Positions 15,255-25,493 of a DNA stretch of 64,000 bases are shown here, piece after piece; within the stretch, counting starts at the first letter, position 1, and each line of letters opens with the position of its first letter. The notes beneath the pieces were generated by a model. That model made no database searches, was not told the DNA's origin, and worked only from the letters and a program-made list of their open reading frames with translations. Source of the DNA: DASXUG01 sp036504995 (GTDB lineage Bacteria; Pseudomonadota; Gammaproteobacteria; Burkholderiales; Methylophilaceae); NCBI GenBank assembly GCA_036504995.1, contig DASXUG010000008.1, positions 186,001 to 250,000 on the forward strand, read 5' to 3'. Position numbers and translations under genes: made by a program.

Positions 15255-18200
15255 ATGTCAAAATTTTTTATTACAAGGCCAATTTTTGCTTCAGTGCTGT
15301 CCATTATTATTATATTGGCAGGCTTGGCGGCAGCGTTGAAGTTGCCCATTGCGCAATATCCACAAATTGCACCACCAACTGTACAAATTACAGCGACATA
15401 TCCAGGGGCGAGTGCTGAAACTTTATCAAAAACCGTAGCTGCACCGATTGAGGAGCAACTCAGTGGTATAGAGGGGTTGTTGTACTTTAACTCCAGTGCG
15501 GACTCCAGTGGCACGTTGACGATTACCGCAACTTTTGAAGTTGGCACTAATGCTGATCAGGCAACTTTCAACGTGAAAAATCGCGTGGATACCGCATTAC
15601 CGCGCTTGCCAGATGATGTGAGACGTACTGGTTTGATCGTTAACAAAGTTTCCAATGATATTTTGTTGGTAGTTATGTTGACGGATAAACAACAAAAATA
15701 TGGAACTCTATTTTTAAGCAATTATGGCACGCTCAACGTACTAGATGAAATCAAGCGTGTAAAAGGCGTTGGTGATGCAGGTATTTTTGGCGCGCAAGAT
15801 TACTCAATGCGGGTTTGGTTGCGTCCTGATCGTATGGCGCAACTGGGCGTCACCACCTCTGATGTAGTCGCAGCACTTAATAGTCAGAATGCGCAATACG
15901 CAGCTGGTAAGATAGGTCAAGATCCAGCACCTGAGAGTCAGCAGTTGGTGTACACCGTCACCGCCAAGGGACGGTTGGTTGATCCGGAGCAGTTTGGCAA
16001 TATTATTATGCGTGCCGATGGCGCAAAAGGTGTGCTGTACCTTAAAGACGTTGCACGTATTGAGTTGGCTTCACAAAGCTACAATATCAGCACAACGTTA
16101 GATGGTCTTCCTGGTATTGCCGTGCGTATTAACTTACAAACTGGTGCAAATGCTTTGGATACCGCTAACGGTGTCAAGCAGAAGATGGAAGAGCTGAAAA
16201 AACGCTTTCCTGCTGGCATTGATTATGAAATTCCGTATGACACCAGTGATTTTGTAAAATCTTCAATTTTTGAAGTTGTAAAAACGCTTGGTGAGGCATT
16301 GGTGCTTGTGGTGCTAGTGGTGTTTGTGTTCCTGCAAAGCTGGAGAGCAACTTTAATTCCATTGATTGCAGTGCCAATTTCTCTGATCGGTACTTTTGCA
16401 GGTCTATGGATATTTGGTTTTTCAATCAACACCCTTACTTTGTTTGCCATGGTATTGGCGATTGGTATTGTGGTCGATGATGCGATTGTGGTGCTTGAAA
16501 ACGTTGAGCGGTTGATGACTGATGAGAAGTTATCGCCTTTTAATGCTGCAATTAAGTCTATGGAGCAAGTGTCTGCCGCGGTTATTGCAATTGTCATGGT
16601 GTTATGTGCGGTGTTTGTACCAGTTGCCTTCCTCGGCGGTATTGCTGGAGAAATGTATAAACAGTTCGCTGTTACCGTTGCCATTGCTGTGGTTATTTCA
16701 GGTGTAGTGGCGTTAACATTAACGCCAGCATTGTGTGCGATTTTACTAAAATCGTCGCACGGTGAATCTACATTCTTTAAGCCATTTAACCGTATGTTTG
16801 AGCGATTAACGCGATTTTATAGCCGTATCGTCAATCTGACGCTACACCATCGAATCATTGGTGGGGCATTGTTTGTAGGTGTCTTGGCATTGGTATTTGT
16901 TTTATTGAAGGCAGTACCAGGTGGGTTTGTTCCACCAGAGGATCAAGGCTATGTCGTGACGGCAGTTATTATGCCTGATGGTGCTACCCTAAGTCGCACT
17001 AGTAAAACCACTGAAAATGTAAGGGCTGCCATTGCCAAAGATCCAGCAGTTGCACATGAGTTTGCGATTAATGGTTTTGATTTAATTGGTGGTGGTAATA
17101 AAACGAGTGCGGGTACTATGTTTGTCCGAATGACAGACTGGGATAAGCGTACTGCCACTGCCGATGATATAGTGAAAAAGCTATTTGGCCTTGGGATGAT
17201 GCAGTCAGATGGTTTGGCCATTGCGTTTAATCCGCCAGCGATTCGTGGTCTAGGTAGTGCAGGGGGCTTTGAGGTTTACGTGCAAAGTCGTACAGACTCT
17301 GATCCTTTACATTTAGCAGCTGTGGTCAACAATTTTGTAGAGGCTTTACAAAAGGAAGCTAAGTTAGATCCTGCGAAGACTCGTACCTTTTTCCGACCAA
17401 CAGTTCCTCAATTGTTGATTGAAGTGGATGAGGCTAAAGCAATTTCACAAGGCGTACCGATTGCTGAAATTTATGCCACATTGCAAAGCACCATGGGTTC
17501 ATTGTACGTGAATGATTTCAACAAATCAGGCCGTACTTACCGCGTGCAATTACAGGCAGAGCCTCAATATCGTATGAATCCTGAAGATTTAGGTAAAGTC
17601 TATGTACGATCAAGCTTGGGGCAAATGGTACCTCTGTCAGCATTAAGTACCGTAAAAACGGTTATCGGTGCTGAACAGCTTGAACGTTATAACGGACTGT
17701 TATCTGCAAAAGTACTAGGTGAAGCTGCGCAGGGTGAGAGTTCTGGCGACGCTATTAAGACGGTAGAAAAAGTTGCTGCAGAAAACTTACCAGAAGGTTA
17801 TCAGATTGCTTGGACAGGGCAAGCTTACCAAGAAAAACGCACTGGTTCAGCCGCTATATTTGCTTTCGGCTTTGCGATTATTATGGTGTTCTTGATTCTG
17901 GCTGCACAATTTGAGACTTGGGCTCTACCACTTGCTGTGATTATGGCGGTGCCTTTTGCTATCGCTGGGGCGTTAATTGCGGTAACAATACGTGGTATGC
18001 CTAATGATATTTACTTCCAAATCGGTATGATTACCTTGGTCGGCTTGGCTGCAAAAAATGCCATTTTGATTGTAGAGTTTGCTAGTCAAATGATGGATGA
18101 AGGAATGGGAGTGATGGAGTCAGCTTTAGCCGCTGCTAAACTACGTTTCCGCCCAATTGTGATGACGTCTATGGCATTTGTGTTAGGCATTGTCCCATTG

Positions 18201-18386
18201 GTGGTCGCATCGGGCGCTGGTGCTGCGGCAAGGCGCTCAATGGGTACTGGTGTATTCGGCGGCATGCTGTTGGCGACTTTTGTCGCAACTATTTTTATTC
18301 CATTATTCTTTACGTGGCTTACACGTAAACACGTGAGACATTCGCATGAGATTGCGGCTCACAAAACAGGTAAGGAATCTGCATAA
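15255..18386 (+). CDS. RND multidrug efflux permease (AcrB/MexB, HAE1 family)
   Basis: The inner-membrane proton-drug antiporter of the tripartite pump. At 1043 residues with twelve expected helices and two large periplasmic loops it has normal HAE1 length. The proton-relay aspartates are present as the adjacent pair Asp408/Asp409 in GIVVDDAIV, and the partner lysine in GLAAKNAIL. The N-terminus MSKFFITRPIFASVLSI is typical. Its stop codon overlaps the start of the outer-membrane factor (TAATG). Substrates are likely hydrophobic toxicants or antibiotics, but specificity cannot be read from sequence. Confidence 0.96.
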   Translation: MSKFFITRPIFASVLSIIIILAGLAAALKLPIAQYPQIAPPTVQITATYPGASAETLSKTVAAPIEEQLSGIEGLLYFNSSADSSGTLTITATFEVGTNADQATFNVKNRVDTALPRLPDDVRRTGLIVNKVSNDILLVVMLTDKQQKYGTLFLSNYGTLNVLDEIKRVKGVGDAGIFGAQDYSMRVWLRPDRMAQLGVTTSDVVAALNSQNAQYAAGKIGQDPAPESQQLVYTVTAKGRLVDPEQFGNIIMRADGAKGVLYLKDVARIELASQSYNISTTLDGLPGIAVRINLQTGANALDTANGVKQKMEELKKRFPAGIDYEIPYDTSDFVKSSIFEVVKTLGEALVLVVLVVFVFLQSWRATLIPLIAVPISLIGTFAGLWIFGFSINTLTLFAMVLAIGIVVDDAIVVLENVERLMTDEKLSPFNAAIKSMEQVSAAVIAIVMVLCAVFVPVAFLGGIAGEMYKQFAVTVAIAVVISGVVALTLTPALCAILLKSSHGESTFFKPFNRMFERLTRFYSRIVNLTLHHRIIGGALFVGVLALVFVLLKAVPGGFVPPEDQGYVVTAVIMPDGATLSRTSKTTENVRAAIAKDPAVAHEFAINGFDLIGGGNKTSAGTMFVRMTDWDKRTATADDIVKKLFGLGMMQSDGLAIAFNPPAIRGLGSAGGFEVYVQSRTDSDPLHLAAVVNNFVEALQKEAKLDPAKTRTFFRPTVPQLLIEVDEAKAISQGVPIAEIYATLQSTMGSLYVNDFNKSGRTYRVQLQAEPQYRMNPEDLGKVYVRSSLGQMVPLSALSTVKTVIGAEQLERYNGLLSAKVLGEAAQGESSGDAIKTVEKVAAENLPEGYQIAWTGQAYQEKRTGSAAIFAFGFAIIMVFLILAAQFETWALPLAVIMAVPFAIAGALIAVTIRGMPNDIYFQIGMITLVGLAAKNAILIVEFASQMMDEGMGVMESALAAAKLRFRPIVMTSMAFVLGIVPLVVASGAGAAARRSMGTGVFGGMLLATFVATIFIPLFFTWLTRKHVRHSHEIAAHKTGKESA

Positions 18387-19819
18387 TGTTTTCATTAAAT
18401 AAGTTATCGATAGCTGTGGCATTAGTATTACTTTCTGGCTGCCAGTTATTAGGGCCAGACTATCAAAAACCAGCAAGTATATTGCCGAGCCAGTATGATG
18501 AAGCTAGCAATGTATCAAACCTAACAGTGCCAGCAGATTGGTGGACGCTTTATCAAGATGCTGAGCTGAATGATTTGATGTCAAAAGCATTAAAAAATAA
18601 TAAAGACTTGAAAGTGGCTGCCGCACGCATAGAAGAGGCTGATGCCTACTTGCAAGAGGTGGGCGCGGCTTTATTTCCGCAGGTAAATTTAGATGCAGGT
18701 GGTAATAGGTCTCGCATCTCAGAAACAACGGCAACGCGCTATCCTGCTGGAACCCCTTTTGAGAGAAATAATTACAACGCAAAACTAAGTACGTCGTTTG
18801 AGTTAGATTTCTGGGGTAAATTGCGTCGCGCTAAAGAGTCTGCGCGCGCGCAGGCATTGGCAACAAGATATGCTGGCGATACGATAGGTTTATCACTGAC
18901 AGGTTTGGTTGCAAGCAACTACTTGTTGCTACGTAGTTTAGATGCGCAAATCAATGTTTCTAATGATAGTTTGCATAACCGTGATGAGAGTTTAGCGCTT
19001 ACGCAAAGGCGTTTAGCTGGCGGAGCTTCGTCAGCGCTGGATGTTGCTCAGGCAGAGGTGGCAAGCTCAAACTTAAAAGCACAAATTGTTGATTTAGTCA
19101 GACAGCGTGCACTAGTACAGCATCAGTTGGCGGTGTTAACAGGGGATTTATCATTAAAAGTGGCGGTTGGTGATTTAACCAATATGCCCACGCCACCTGT
19201 GCCACCAGCGGGTCTGCCATCTAGCTTGTTAGAAGCTAGACCAGACGTACGCCAAGCTGAGCAAAGTCTGATTGCAGCAAATGCTAAAATCGGTGTAGCA
19301 AAGGCGGCGTTATACCCTTCAATTTCGTTAACTGCGAGTTTGGGAGGTGAAAGTGCTGAGTTGGGTGATGTTTTGAAATCTGCTTCTCGTATTTGGGGGG
19401 CTGGTTTGAGCTTAAATTTACCTATTTTTGATGCGGGTCGTTTGAACTCAAGAGTAGATCAAGCCGCAGCACAGCAAAAGCAAATGCTATTTAGTTATGA
19501 GAATTCGGTGCAAACGGCTTTCCGTGAGGTAGATGATGCTCTGGTATCGGTGAAGCAAAATACTGAGCGTGAAGCGGCTTTAGATCAAAGTCGACAATCG
19601 GCCCAACGTGCTTTGCAAATTTCTGAAAATCGATATAAAGCTGGATACTCTGCTTATTTAGATGTGTTGGATTCACAGCGTGTATATAACGATGCAGCCT
19701 TAAATTACATACAAAGCCGCCAAGCACGATTAGTCTCAAGTGTGGATTTGTTTAAAGCGTTAGGCGGTGGCTGGGTGGCTAAAGAGAAATCGATGTCTCA
19801 GGCTGCGGCAACACCGTAA
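18386..19819 (+). CDS. Outer-membrane efflux factor (OprM/NodT family lipoprotein)
   Basis: The TolC-like channel completing the RND pump. A lipoprotein signal (ALVLLSGCQLL, Cys19) is followed by LGPDYQKPA, the NodT-family start. Two OEP repeats follow, with long helical stretches (SARAQALATRYAGDTIGLSL; AEREAALDQSRQSAQRALQI). YPSISLTASLGGES and NLPIFDAGRLN are characteristic of the family. At 477 residues it is full length. The one-base overlap with the pump gene shows translational coupling. It is convergent with the SemiSWEET gene, with only 14 nt between. Confidence 0.95.
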   Translation: MFSLNKLSIAVALVLLSGCQLLGPDYQKPASILPSQYDEASNVSNLTVPADWWTLYQDAELNDLMSKALKNNKDLKVAAARIEEADAYLQEVGAALFPQVNLDAGGNRSRISETTATRYPAGTPFERNNYNAKLSTSFELDFWGKLRRAKESARAQALATRYAGDTIGLSLTGLVASNYLLLRSLDAQINVSNDSLHNRDESLALTQRRLAGGASSALDVAQAEVASSNLKAQIVDLVRQRALVQHQLAVLTGDLSLKVAVGDLTNMPTPPVPPAGLPSSLLEARPDVRQAEQSLIAANAKIGVAKAALYPSISLTASLGGESAELGDVLKSASRIWGAGLSLNLPIFDAGRLNSRVDQAAAQQKQMLFSYENSVQTAFREVDDALVSVKQNTEREAALDQSRQSAQRALQISENRYKAGYSAYLDVLDSQRVYNDAALNYIQSRQARLVSSVDLFKALGGGWVAKEKSMSQAAATP

Positions 19820-19833
19820 TGTAATTAATGCGT

Positions 19834-20115
19834 TTAATTATTTTTGTTGATTTGTCCAATTTTAAGCGACAACACAACAGCAGATAAAAGGAACGTAATC
19901 GCATTGGCCACAATGACAGGTAGGCTGTTAATCACTAAACCGTATATCAGCCAACCTGCAACACCCAAGGTGAACATGCTATACATGGGCAAAGAGATTC
20001 CTGATAAGTCACGTGTTTTCCATGACTTGTAGGCCTGTGGCACAAAAGCTGTCGTTGTGAAAAAAGCAGAAGCGTACCCAATAATATCGTTTATTTCTAA
20101 TAGCATAAAAAGCAT
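19834..20115 (-). CDS. SemiSWEET-type PQ-loop sugar transporter
   Basis: A 93-residue, three-helix membrane protein matching bacterial SemiSWEETs, which dimerise to carry sugars down gradients. The PQ motif occurs in TTAFVPQAYKSWKTRDLSGIS, and the glycine- and asparagine-bearing third helix is VIVANAITFLLSAVV. The start may be Met1 or Met4. The gene is divergent from gltX and alone. In a methylotroph that hardly uses sugars, the physiological solute is an open question. Confidence 0.85.
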   Translation of the reverse strand: MLFMLLEINDIIGYASAFFTTTAFVPQAYKSWKTRDLSGISLPMYSMFTLGVAGWLIYGLVINSLPVIVANAITFLLSAVVLSLKIGQINKNN

Positions 20116-20267
20116 ATCGGCAATGAGTGGACGTGAATTAAAGCATATGGCTTTGTTTTAGGTCAAACTTTGGTGTCTCGAGTTTAAAATTCAAAAATGA
20201 CTTCAAATTGAAAAAGAAACTCGGTTAACATGTTAAAATTGAAAATTATTTTTTAGTAATTAACTTC

Positions 20268-21662
20268 ATGACTGTTCGTACACGTTTTGCTCCTAGCCCC
20301 ACGGGCTTTCTCCATATTGGCGGTGCGCGCACTGCTTTGTTCTCCTGGGCTTATGCGCGTAAACACGCTGGTCAATTTATCTTACGTATTGAAGATACTG
20401 ATGTTGCTCGCTCAACCCCAGAAGCGGTACAAGCTATCTTAGATGGTATGGCGTGGTTAGGTTTGGATTGGGACGAAGGTCCTTTTTACCAAATGCAGCG
20501 TATGGATAGGTACAAAGAAGTTATTCAAAAAATGTTAGATGAAGGTAAGGCTTATTACTGTTACTCGAGTAAAGAAGAGTTAGAGGCCTTACGTGAATAT
20601 CAAATGGCGAATCAACTTAAGCCCCGCTATGATGGTCGATGGAGACCTGAAGAGGGCAAGGCATTACCTGCGCCACCAGTGGATGTGCAACCTGTTATTC
20701 GTTTCAAAAATCCACAAACAGGGGTGGTTTCTTGGGATGATTTGGTTAAAGGCACCATCACCATTTCTAATGAAGAGTTAGACGATTTGATTATTGCACG
20801 TGCTGATGGCACCCCCACCTATAACTTCTGCGTAGTGGTCGATGACTGGGAAATGGGCATTACTCAAGTGATTCGTGGGGATGATCACGTCAATAACACG
20901 CCCCGCCAAATCAACATGCTCATGGCACTAGGAGCAGCTATCCCGCAATATGCGCATTTATCTATGATTCTGGGAGATGATGGTCAAAAGTTATCTAAAC
21001 GTCATGGCGCCGTAAGTGTGATGCAATATGACGATGATGGCTATTTGCCACAGGCTGTACTTAACTACTTGGCCAGACTAGGTTGGTCTCATGGTGACGA
21101 TGAAATTTTTGATATGGCACAATTCTGTCAGTGGTTCGATTTAGATCACATTACGCCATCGGCCGCACAGTTTAATACTGAGAAATTGAACTGGTTAAAT
21201 GCGCACTACATTAAGCAATTAAATGGCACAGACTTGGTGCAAGATATTGAAAAGCGCTTAGCTTTACAACAGGTTAAAGTGGCAGAGCAGCCAGTGTTAG
21301 CAAAAGCAATTGATCTGTATAAAGAGCGCGCCAATACATTAAATGAGCTAGCAAATAGTATTGCCTATTTTTATCAGTTGCCTGAAACAGATGCTGCCGC
21401 ACTTGAAAAACATATTACCCCAGATATTTTGCCAGTGATGCAGGCATTAAGTGTACGATTGTCAGAAATAAATTGGACTGCTGAACAGATTCATCATGAA
21501 ATTGAAACATGCGTCAAACAGAATGGTTTCAAATTTCCAAAAGTGGCGATGCCTCTGAGAGTGATGCTGACAGGCGGTGCTCAATCACCGAGTATTGATG
21601 CGGTAATGGCAATTTTAGGACAACAAGAGACAATTAGTCGTATTCGGCGCTTTATAAATTAA
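20268..21662 (+). CDS. gltX: Glutamyl-tRNA synthetase
   Basis: GluRS charges tRNA-Glu with glutamate and feeds tetrapyrrole synthesis through the C5 pathway. The class I HIGH motif appears as PSPTGFLHIGGART at residue 8 and the KMSKS counterpart as KLSKRH near residue 245. Length 464 residues and the N-terminal catalytic plus C-terminal anticodon-binding domain are normal for a discriminating bacterial enzyme. Upstream there is a TTGAAA at 20208 and a 12-bp palindrome TTAACATGTTAA at 20225-20236 near the presumed -10. Confidence 0.97.
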   Translation: MTVRTRFAPSPTGFLHIGGARTALFSWAYARKHAGQFILRIEDTDVARSTPEAVQAILDGMAWLGLDWDEGPFYQMQRMDRYKEVIQKMLDEGKAYYCYSSKEELEALREYQMANQLKPRYDGRWRPEEGKALPAPPVDVQPVIRFKNPQTGVVSWDDLVKGTITISNEELDDLIIARADGTPTYNFCVVVDDWEMGITQVIRGDDHVNNTPRQINMLMALGAAIPQYAHLSMILGDDGQKLSKRHGAVSVMQYDDDGYLPQAVLNYLARLGWSHGDDEIFDMAQFCQWFDLDHITPSAAQFNTEKLNWLNAHYIKQLNGTDLVQDIEKRLALQQVKVAEQPVLAKAIDLYKERANTLNELANSIAYFYQLPETDAAALEKHITPDILPVMQALSVRLSEINWTAEQIHHEIETCVKQNGFKFPKVAMPLRVMLTGGAQSPSIDAVMAILGQQETISRIRRFIN

Positions 21663-21933
21663 TAAGTTACGTTTAAACTAAAATTAATGCGAACAAATAT
21701 AGATATTTATGGTCTACTTTTGGAAATGCGGTTTATTTTATCCAGGCACAAAGTAGTACGGCGTCGTGTTGCATGATTTATGCTTTAATTTTTGCGGATT
21801 AGGCTAATCGCGCATTATAATTTTGTAGTTTGTTTAAAGTAACTGTGTTGATTGAGTGTGTTAAGCAGTAGTTAAAAGTAAGTTTGATTGCCTAAGCCAC
21901 GCAAGTACCTATAATTAAGAAAAGGAATAAACA

Positions 21934-22176
21934 ATGAACGCAAAAGGGCAGTTGTTACAAGACCCATTTTTGAATGCTTTGCGTAAAGAGCATGTACCAG
22001 TATCCATTTATTTGGTGAATGGGATTAAGTTGCAAGGTCAAGTTGACTCGTTTGATCAGTATGTAATTTTATTAAAAAATACGGTAACCCAAATGGTTTA
22101 CAAGCATGCAATTTCTACCATTGTTCCGGGTCGTGCTGTGAATATTCCACATTCTCAGCCATCATCAGAAGAGTAA
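21934..22176 (+). CDS. hfq: RNA chaperone Hfq
   Basis: Hfq is the hexameric Sm-like protein that pairs small RNAs with target mRNAs. The 80-residue protein has the canonical GQLLQDPFLNALRKE N-terminus, the Sm1 segment IYLVNGIKLQGQV and the Sm2 motif YKHAISTIVP. The C-terminal tail is short, as in many Betaproteobacteria. It heads the hfq-hflX-hflK-hflC-hisZ-purA run. A TATAAT at 21910-21915 lies 18 nt before the ATG without a good -35, so the promoter may be nearer or alternative. Confidence 0.98.
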   Translation: MNAKGQLLQDPFLNALRKEHVPVSIYLVNGIKLQGQVDSFDQYVILLKNTVTQMVYKHAISTIVPGRAVNIPHSQPSSEE

Positions 22177-22225
22177 TTTGTTTCGTAAATTCAGTTTATT
22201 TTGTATTTCGTAATATTATTTCTTA

Positions 22226-23356
22226 ATGATAGATAGACCCATAGGCGGCGATGCCGCTGTCCTTGTTAGTGTTGATTTTGGCGAGTTTGATTATCAGGAA
22301 AGCCTGCAAGAGCTAACACAATTAGCCATCAGTGCGGGGTTGTCTGTACGTGCAACTATAGAAGGTAAGCGACTCAAGCCAGATGCTAAGTACTTTATAG
22401 GTAGTGGTAAAGCTGAAGAACTGTCTGCTACCATTAAGGCTACGGAATCAAAAGTGGCTGTATTTAATCATGATCTAAGTCCTTCGCAACAACGCAATCT
22501 TGAACGTCTTTTGGAATGTAGAGTCGCTGACCGTACAGGTTTGATTCTAGATATTTTTGCTCAGCGTGCGCAAAGCCACGAAGGTAAATTGCAGGTTGAG
22601 TTAGCACAGTTGGAGCATTTATCCACCCGTCTTGTTCGCGGTTGGACACACTTGGAGCGCCAAAAAGGTGGTATTGGTGTTCGTGGCGGCCCTGGCGAAA
22701 CGCAGTTGGAGTTGGACCGCCGTATGCTACGTGTGCGTGTCAAACAGCTACGAGAAAAACTCGACAAGCTCAAACAGCAGCGTGGCATGCAACGACGTTC
22801 ACGTAAACGGTCAAAAGTGTTGTCAGTCTCACTCGTTGGCTATACCAATGCCGGAAAATCCACTCTTTTTAATCGAATGACACAGTCTGGGGTTTTTGCA
22901 GCAGATCAGCTGTTTGCAACGCTAGATACTACCTCGCGAAAATTATTTATTCCCGAAGCTGGCGCGATTGTCATGTCTGATACCGTAGGGTTTATCAAAC
23001 ATCTACCACATGCTTTAGTCGAGGCATTTGGTGCTACCTTAGAGGAAGCGGCTCAGGCGGATATACTGCTGCATATCGTTGATACAGCTAGTAGTAACCG
23101 AGAAGAACAAATTGCACAAGTGAATAAAGTGCTGGATGAAATTGGTGCACAACAAGTGCATCAAGTGTTGGTGCTTAATCAAATTGATCGTGTTGGGCTT
23201 GATGCAGGGCTTGAACGTGATGAATATGGTAGAATTAGCAAAGTACGTATTTCAGCTAAGACAGGTGAGGGGATTGAATTGGTGCGTCAGGTTTTAATTG
23301 AGCACCAACAGCGTGTGAATGCCTATTTAACTTCGGAAGAAGCTTATCTATCGTAA
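22226..23356 (+). CDS. hflX: Ribosome-associated GTPase HflX
   Basis: HflX splits stalled ribosomes, notably after heat stress. The N-terminal glycine-rich and coiled-coil region includes GGIGVRGGPGETQLE, the family signature near residue 150. The GTPase domain follows with GYTNAGKSTLFN (P-loop), DTVGFI and NQID. At 376 residues it is a standard short-form HflX. It lies 49 nt after hfq and 37 nt before hflK in the conserved order. Confidence 0.97.
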   Translation: MIDRPIGGDAAVLVSVDFGEFDYQESLQELTQLAISAGLSVRATIEGKRLKPDAKYFIGSGKAEELSATIKATESKVAVFNHDLSPSQQRNLERLLECRVADRTGLILDIFAQRAQSHEGKLQVELAQLEHLSTRLVRGWTHLERQKGGIGVRGGPGETQLELDRRMLRVRVKQLREKLDKLKQQRGMQRRSRKRSKVLSVSLVGYTNAGKSTLFNRMTQSGVFAADQLFATLDTTSRKLFIPEAGAIVMSDTVGFIKHLPHALVEAFGATLEEAAQADILLHIVDTASSNREEQIAQVNKVLDEIGAQQVHQVLVLNQIDRVGLDAGLERDEYGRISKVRISAKTGEGIELVRQVLIEHQQRVNAYLTSEEAYLS

Positions 23357-23393
23357 CTCACCGCCAATATTAATAAATACTTTGGAGTAAAGC

Positions 23394-24590
23394 ATGGCAA
23401 ATGATCCTGGCTGGGGCAATCGTAACAATGGTGGCCCGCCTGATTTGGACGAAGCATTGCGTCAGTTCAGTCGCAAGTTAAACAACTTTTTTGGTAAAAG
23501 TGGTAATGGTGGTGGCTCTTCACCAGAGGCTGATTTTAAGAGTATTCCGATTTTGCCCGTGATTGGCTTGATTGTTGTCATCTGGGTTTCCACAGGCTTC
23601 TACATCGTTGACCAAGGTTCGCGTGGCGTGGTGTTACGTTTTGGTAAGCATGTTGAAACAACAAAAGAAGGTCCACATTGGCATATGCCATATCCCATTG
23701 AGGGTGTGAGCATCGTCAATATGGAGCAAGTGCGCACCATTGAGGTTGGCTATCGTTCCGCCGAAGGTGGGGCTGGTCGTAGCAAACAGCTGCAAGAGTC
23801 ACTTATGTTGACTGATGATGAAAACATCATTGACTTGCAATTTGCGGTGCAATACAACCTAAAGAGTGTTGAGGATGCCTCTTTTAACAATCGTTCGCCT
23901 GAAGAGTCTGTCAGAAGTATTGCTGAAACGGCGATTAGAGAAGTGGTCGGTAAAAGCAAGATGGATTTTGCTTTGTATGAGGGTCGTGAGGAAATTGCCG
24001 TACGTACTAAAAAGCTCATGCAAGATACGCTTGATCGCTATTCATCTGGTATTAATATCGTCAATATTACCATGCAAAATGCCCAGCCACCTGAGCAAGT
24101 GCAATCGGCATTTGATGATGCTGTAAAAGCTAGCCAAGACTTAGAGCGTCAAAAAAATGAGGGTCAGGCATATGCCAACGATGTAATCCCTAAAGCACGT
24201 GGTACCGCTTCACGCTTATTAGAAGAAGCTGCAGGTTACAAATTGCGTGTCGAAAATGAGGCAAAAGGTAACGCCAGCCGATTTGAGCAAGTGCTTGCGC
24301 AATATCAACGTGCCCCAGAGGTAACTCGCCAGCGCTTATACATTGATGCACAAGAGCAAATTTTATCTAGCGTTAGCAAGGTCGTGGTAGATCAAAAAAA
24401 CGGCAACAGCATGTTATATCTGCCTTTGGATAAATTATTGTCGGCTAGTGCTAATAACGCTTCAGCGCCAGCGACATCTTCAGCACCATTAGCAACTATG
24501 CCAGCAAACTCATCAAATACCGCGGAAATTTCTGCAGATAGTCAACGTTCGCGAGATGCTTTCCGTAGTCGTGATCGTGAAAGTAGATAG
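23394..24590 (+). CDS. hflK: FtsH protease modulator HflK
   Basis: HflK forms with HflC a large membrane cage around FtsH and modulates its proteolysis. The N-terminus is glycine- and asparagine-rich (WGNRNNGGPPDLDE), followed by one membrane anchor (LPVIGLIVVIWVSTGFYIV), a SPFH/band-7 domain (DQGSRGVVLRFGK) and a long helical region. The C-terminus is Ala/Ser/Thr-rich and low in complexity. The 398-residue length is normal. hflC starts 8 nt after its stop. Confidence 0.96.
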   Translation: MANDPGWGNRNNGGPPDLDEALRQFSRKLNNFFGKSGNGGGSSPEADFKSIPILPVIGLIVVIWVSTGFYIVDQGSRGVVLRFGKHVETTKEGPHWHMPYPIEGVSIVNMEQVRTIEVGYRSAEGGAGRSKQLQESLMLTDDENIIDLQFAVQYNLKSVEDASFNNRSPEESVRSIAETAIREVVGKSKMDFALYEGREEIAVRTKKLMQDTLDRYSSGINIVNITMQNAQPPEQVQSAFDDAVKASQDLERQKNEGQAYANDVIPKARGTASRLLEEAAGYKLRVENEAKGNASRFEQVLAQYQRAPEVTRQRLYIDAQEQILSSVSKVVVDQKNGNSMLYLPLDKLLSASANNASAPATSSAPLATMPANSSNTAEISADSQRSRDAFRSRDRESR

Positions 24591-24598
24591 GGTTTAAT

Positions 24599-25474
24599 AT
24601 GAAAAATATCGCATCAGTATTAATTGGCTTGATGATGGTTTTGTTGTTGATCAGCCTGTCTGCATTTACCGTGGACCAACGCGAATATGCATTGGTATTC
24701 CGCTTAGGCGAAATCGTATCTGTCAAAAAAGAGCCAGGCTTGTATTTTAAAGTACCGTTGTTAGATAACGTAAGGTACTTTGATAATCGTATTTTGACGC
24801 TTAATTGGGAAGAGCCTGATCGCTTTTTGACTAGCGAAAAGAAAAACGTTCTGGTTGATTCGTTTGTAAAGTGGCGCATTGTTGACCCAGCTAAATATTA
24901 TGTTTCAGTTAAGGGTGACGAGATTGCGGCAGAGCGCCGTTTGTCGCAAACCGTTAATGCTGGCCTTAGAGACGAGTTTGGTAAACGTACTATTCATGAT
25001 GTGGTTTCGGGTGAGCGTAGCCAAATTATGGAAATTTTACGCCAAAGTGCTGATAGAGAATCCCGTCAAATGGGTATTCAAGTGTTAGATGTACGCTTGA
25101 AACGTGTTGACTTGCCGCAAGAGGTGAGTGAGTCTGTGTATCAGCGTATGGAAGCTGAGCGAAAACGTGTCGCCAATGAGTTGCGTTCACAAGGTGCTGG
25201 CGCGGCTGAGAAAATACGTGCAGATGCGGATAGGCAACGTGAGGTAATTATTGCTGAAGCCTTCCGTGAAGCGCAAAATACCAAGGGTGAAGGTGACGCA
25301 AAAGCCTCTGAAATATATGCAAATGCTTACGGTAAGAATCCTGAATTCTATGCGTTTTATCGTAGCTTAGAGGCCTACCGCAATAGCTTTAAGAGTAAGA
25401 GTGATGTATTGGTGTTAGAGCCAAGCTCGGACTTTTTTAAGTATATGCGTAGCTCTGGCAGTGCCAAACACTAG
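24599..25474 (+). CDS. hflC: FtsH protease modulator HflC
   Basis: The partner of HflK. An N-terminal signal-anchor (residues 5-25) precedes a band-7 domain (VDQREYALVFRLGEIV) facing the periplasm, then a helical segment (VSESVYQRMEAERKRVANEL) and the ending typical of HflC (EFYAFYRSLEAYRNSF, then KSDVLVLEPSSDFFKYM). 291 residues is normal. It is followed after 19 nt by the DUF2065 gene. Confidence 0.96.
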   Translation: MKNIASVLIGLMMVLLLISLSAFTVDQREYALVFRLGEIVSVKKEPGLYFKVPLLDNVRYFDNRILTLNWEEPDRFLTSEKKNVLVDSFVKWRIVDPAKYYVSVKGDEIAAERRLSQTVNAGLRDEFGKRTIHDVVSGERSQIMEILRQSADRESRQMGIQVLDVRLKRVDLPQEVSESVYQRMEAERKRVANELRSQGAGAAEKIRADADRQREVIIAEAFREAQNTKGEGDAKASEIYANAYGKNPEFYAFYRSLEAYRNSFKSKSDVLVLEPSSDFFKYMRSSGSAKH

Positions 25475-25493
25475 GCTTGCGTTGGAATAGGGT

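Noticed and set aside
16223..16684. 153-codon open frame antisense to the RND permease gene
   Set aside because: Thr/Ser/Ala-rich shadow of a transmembrane-coding stretch; no independent evidence for a gene.
21663..21933. Possible tRNA gene between gltX and hfq
   Set aside because: No T-arm GGTTCGA-type motif or acceptor-stem pairing could be found on either strand.
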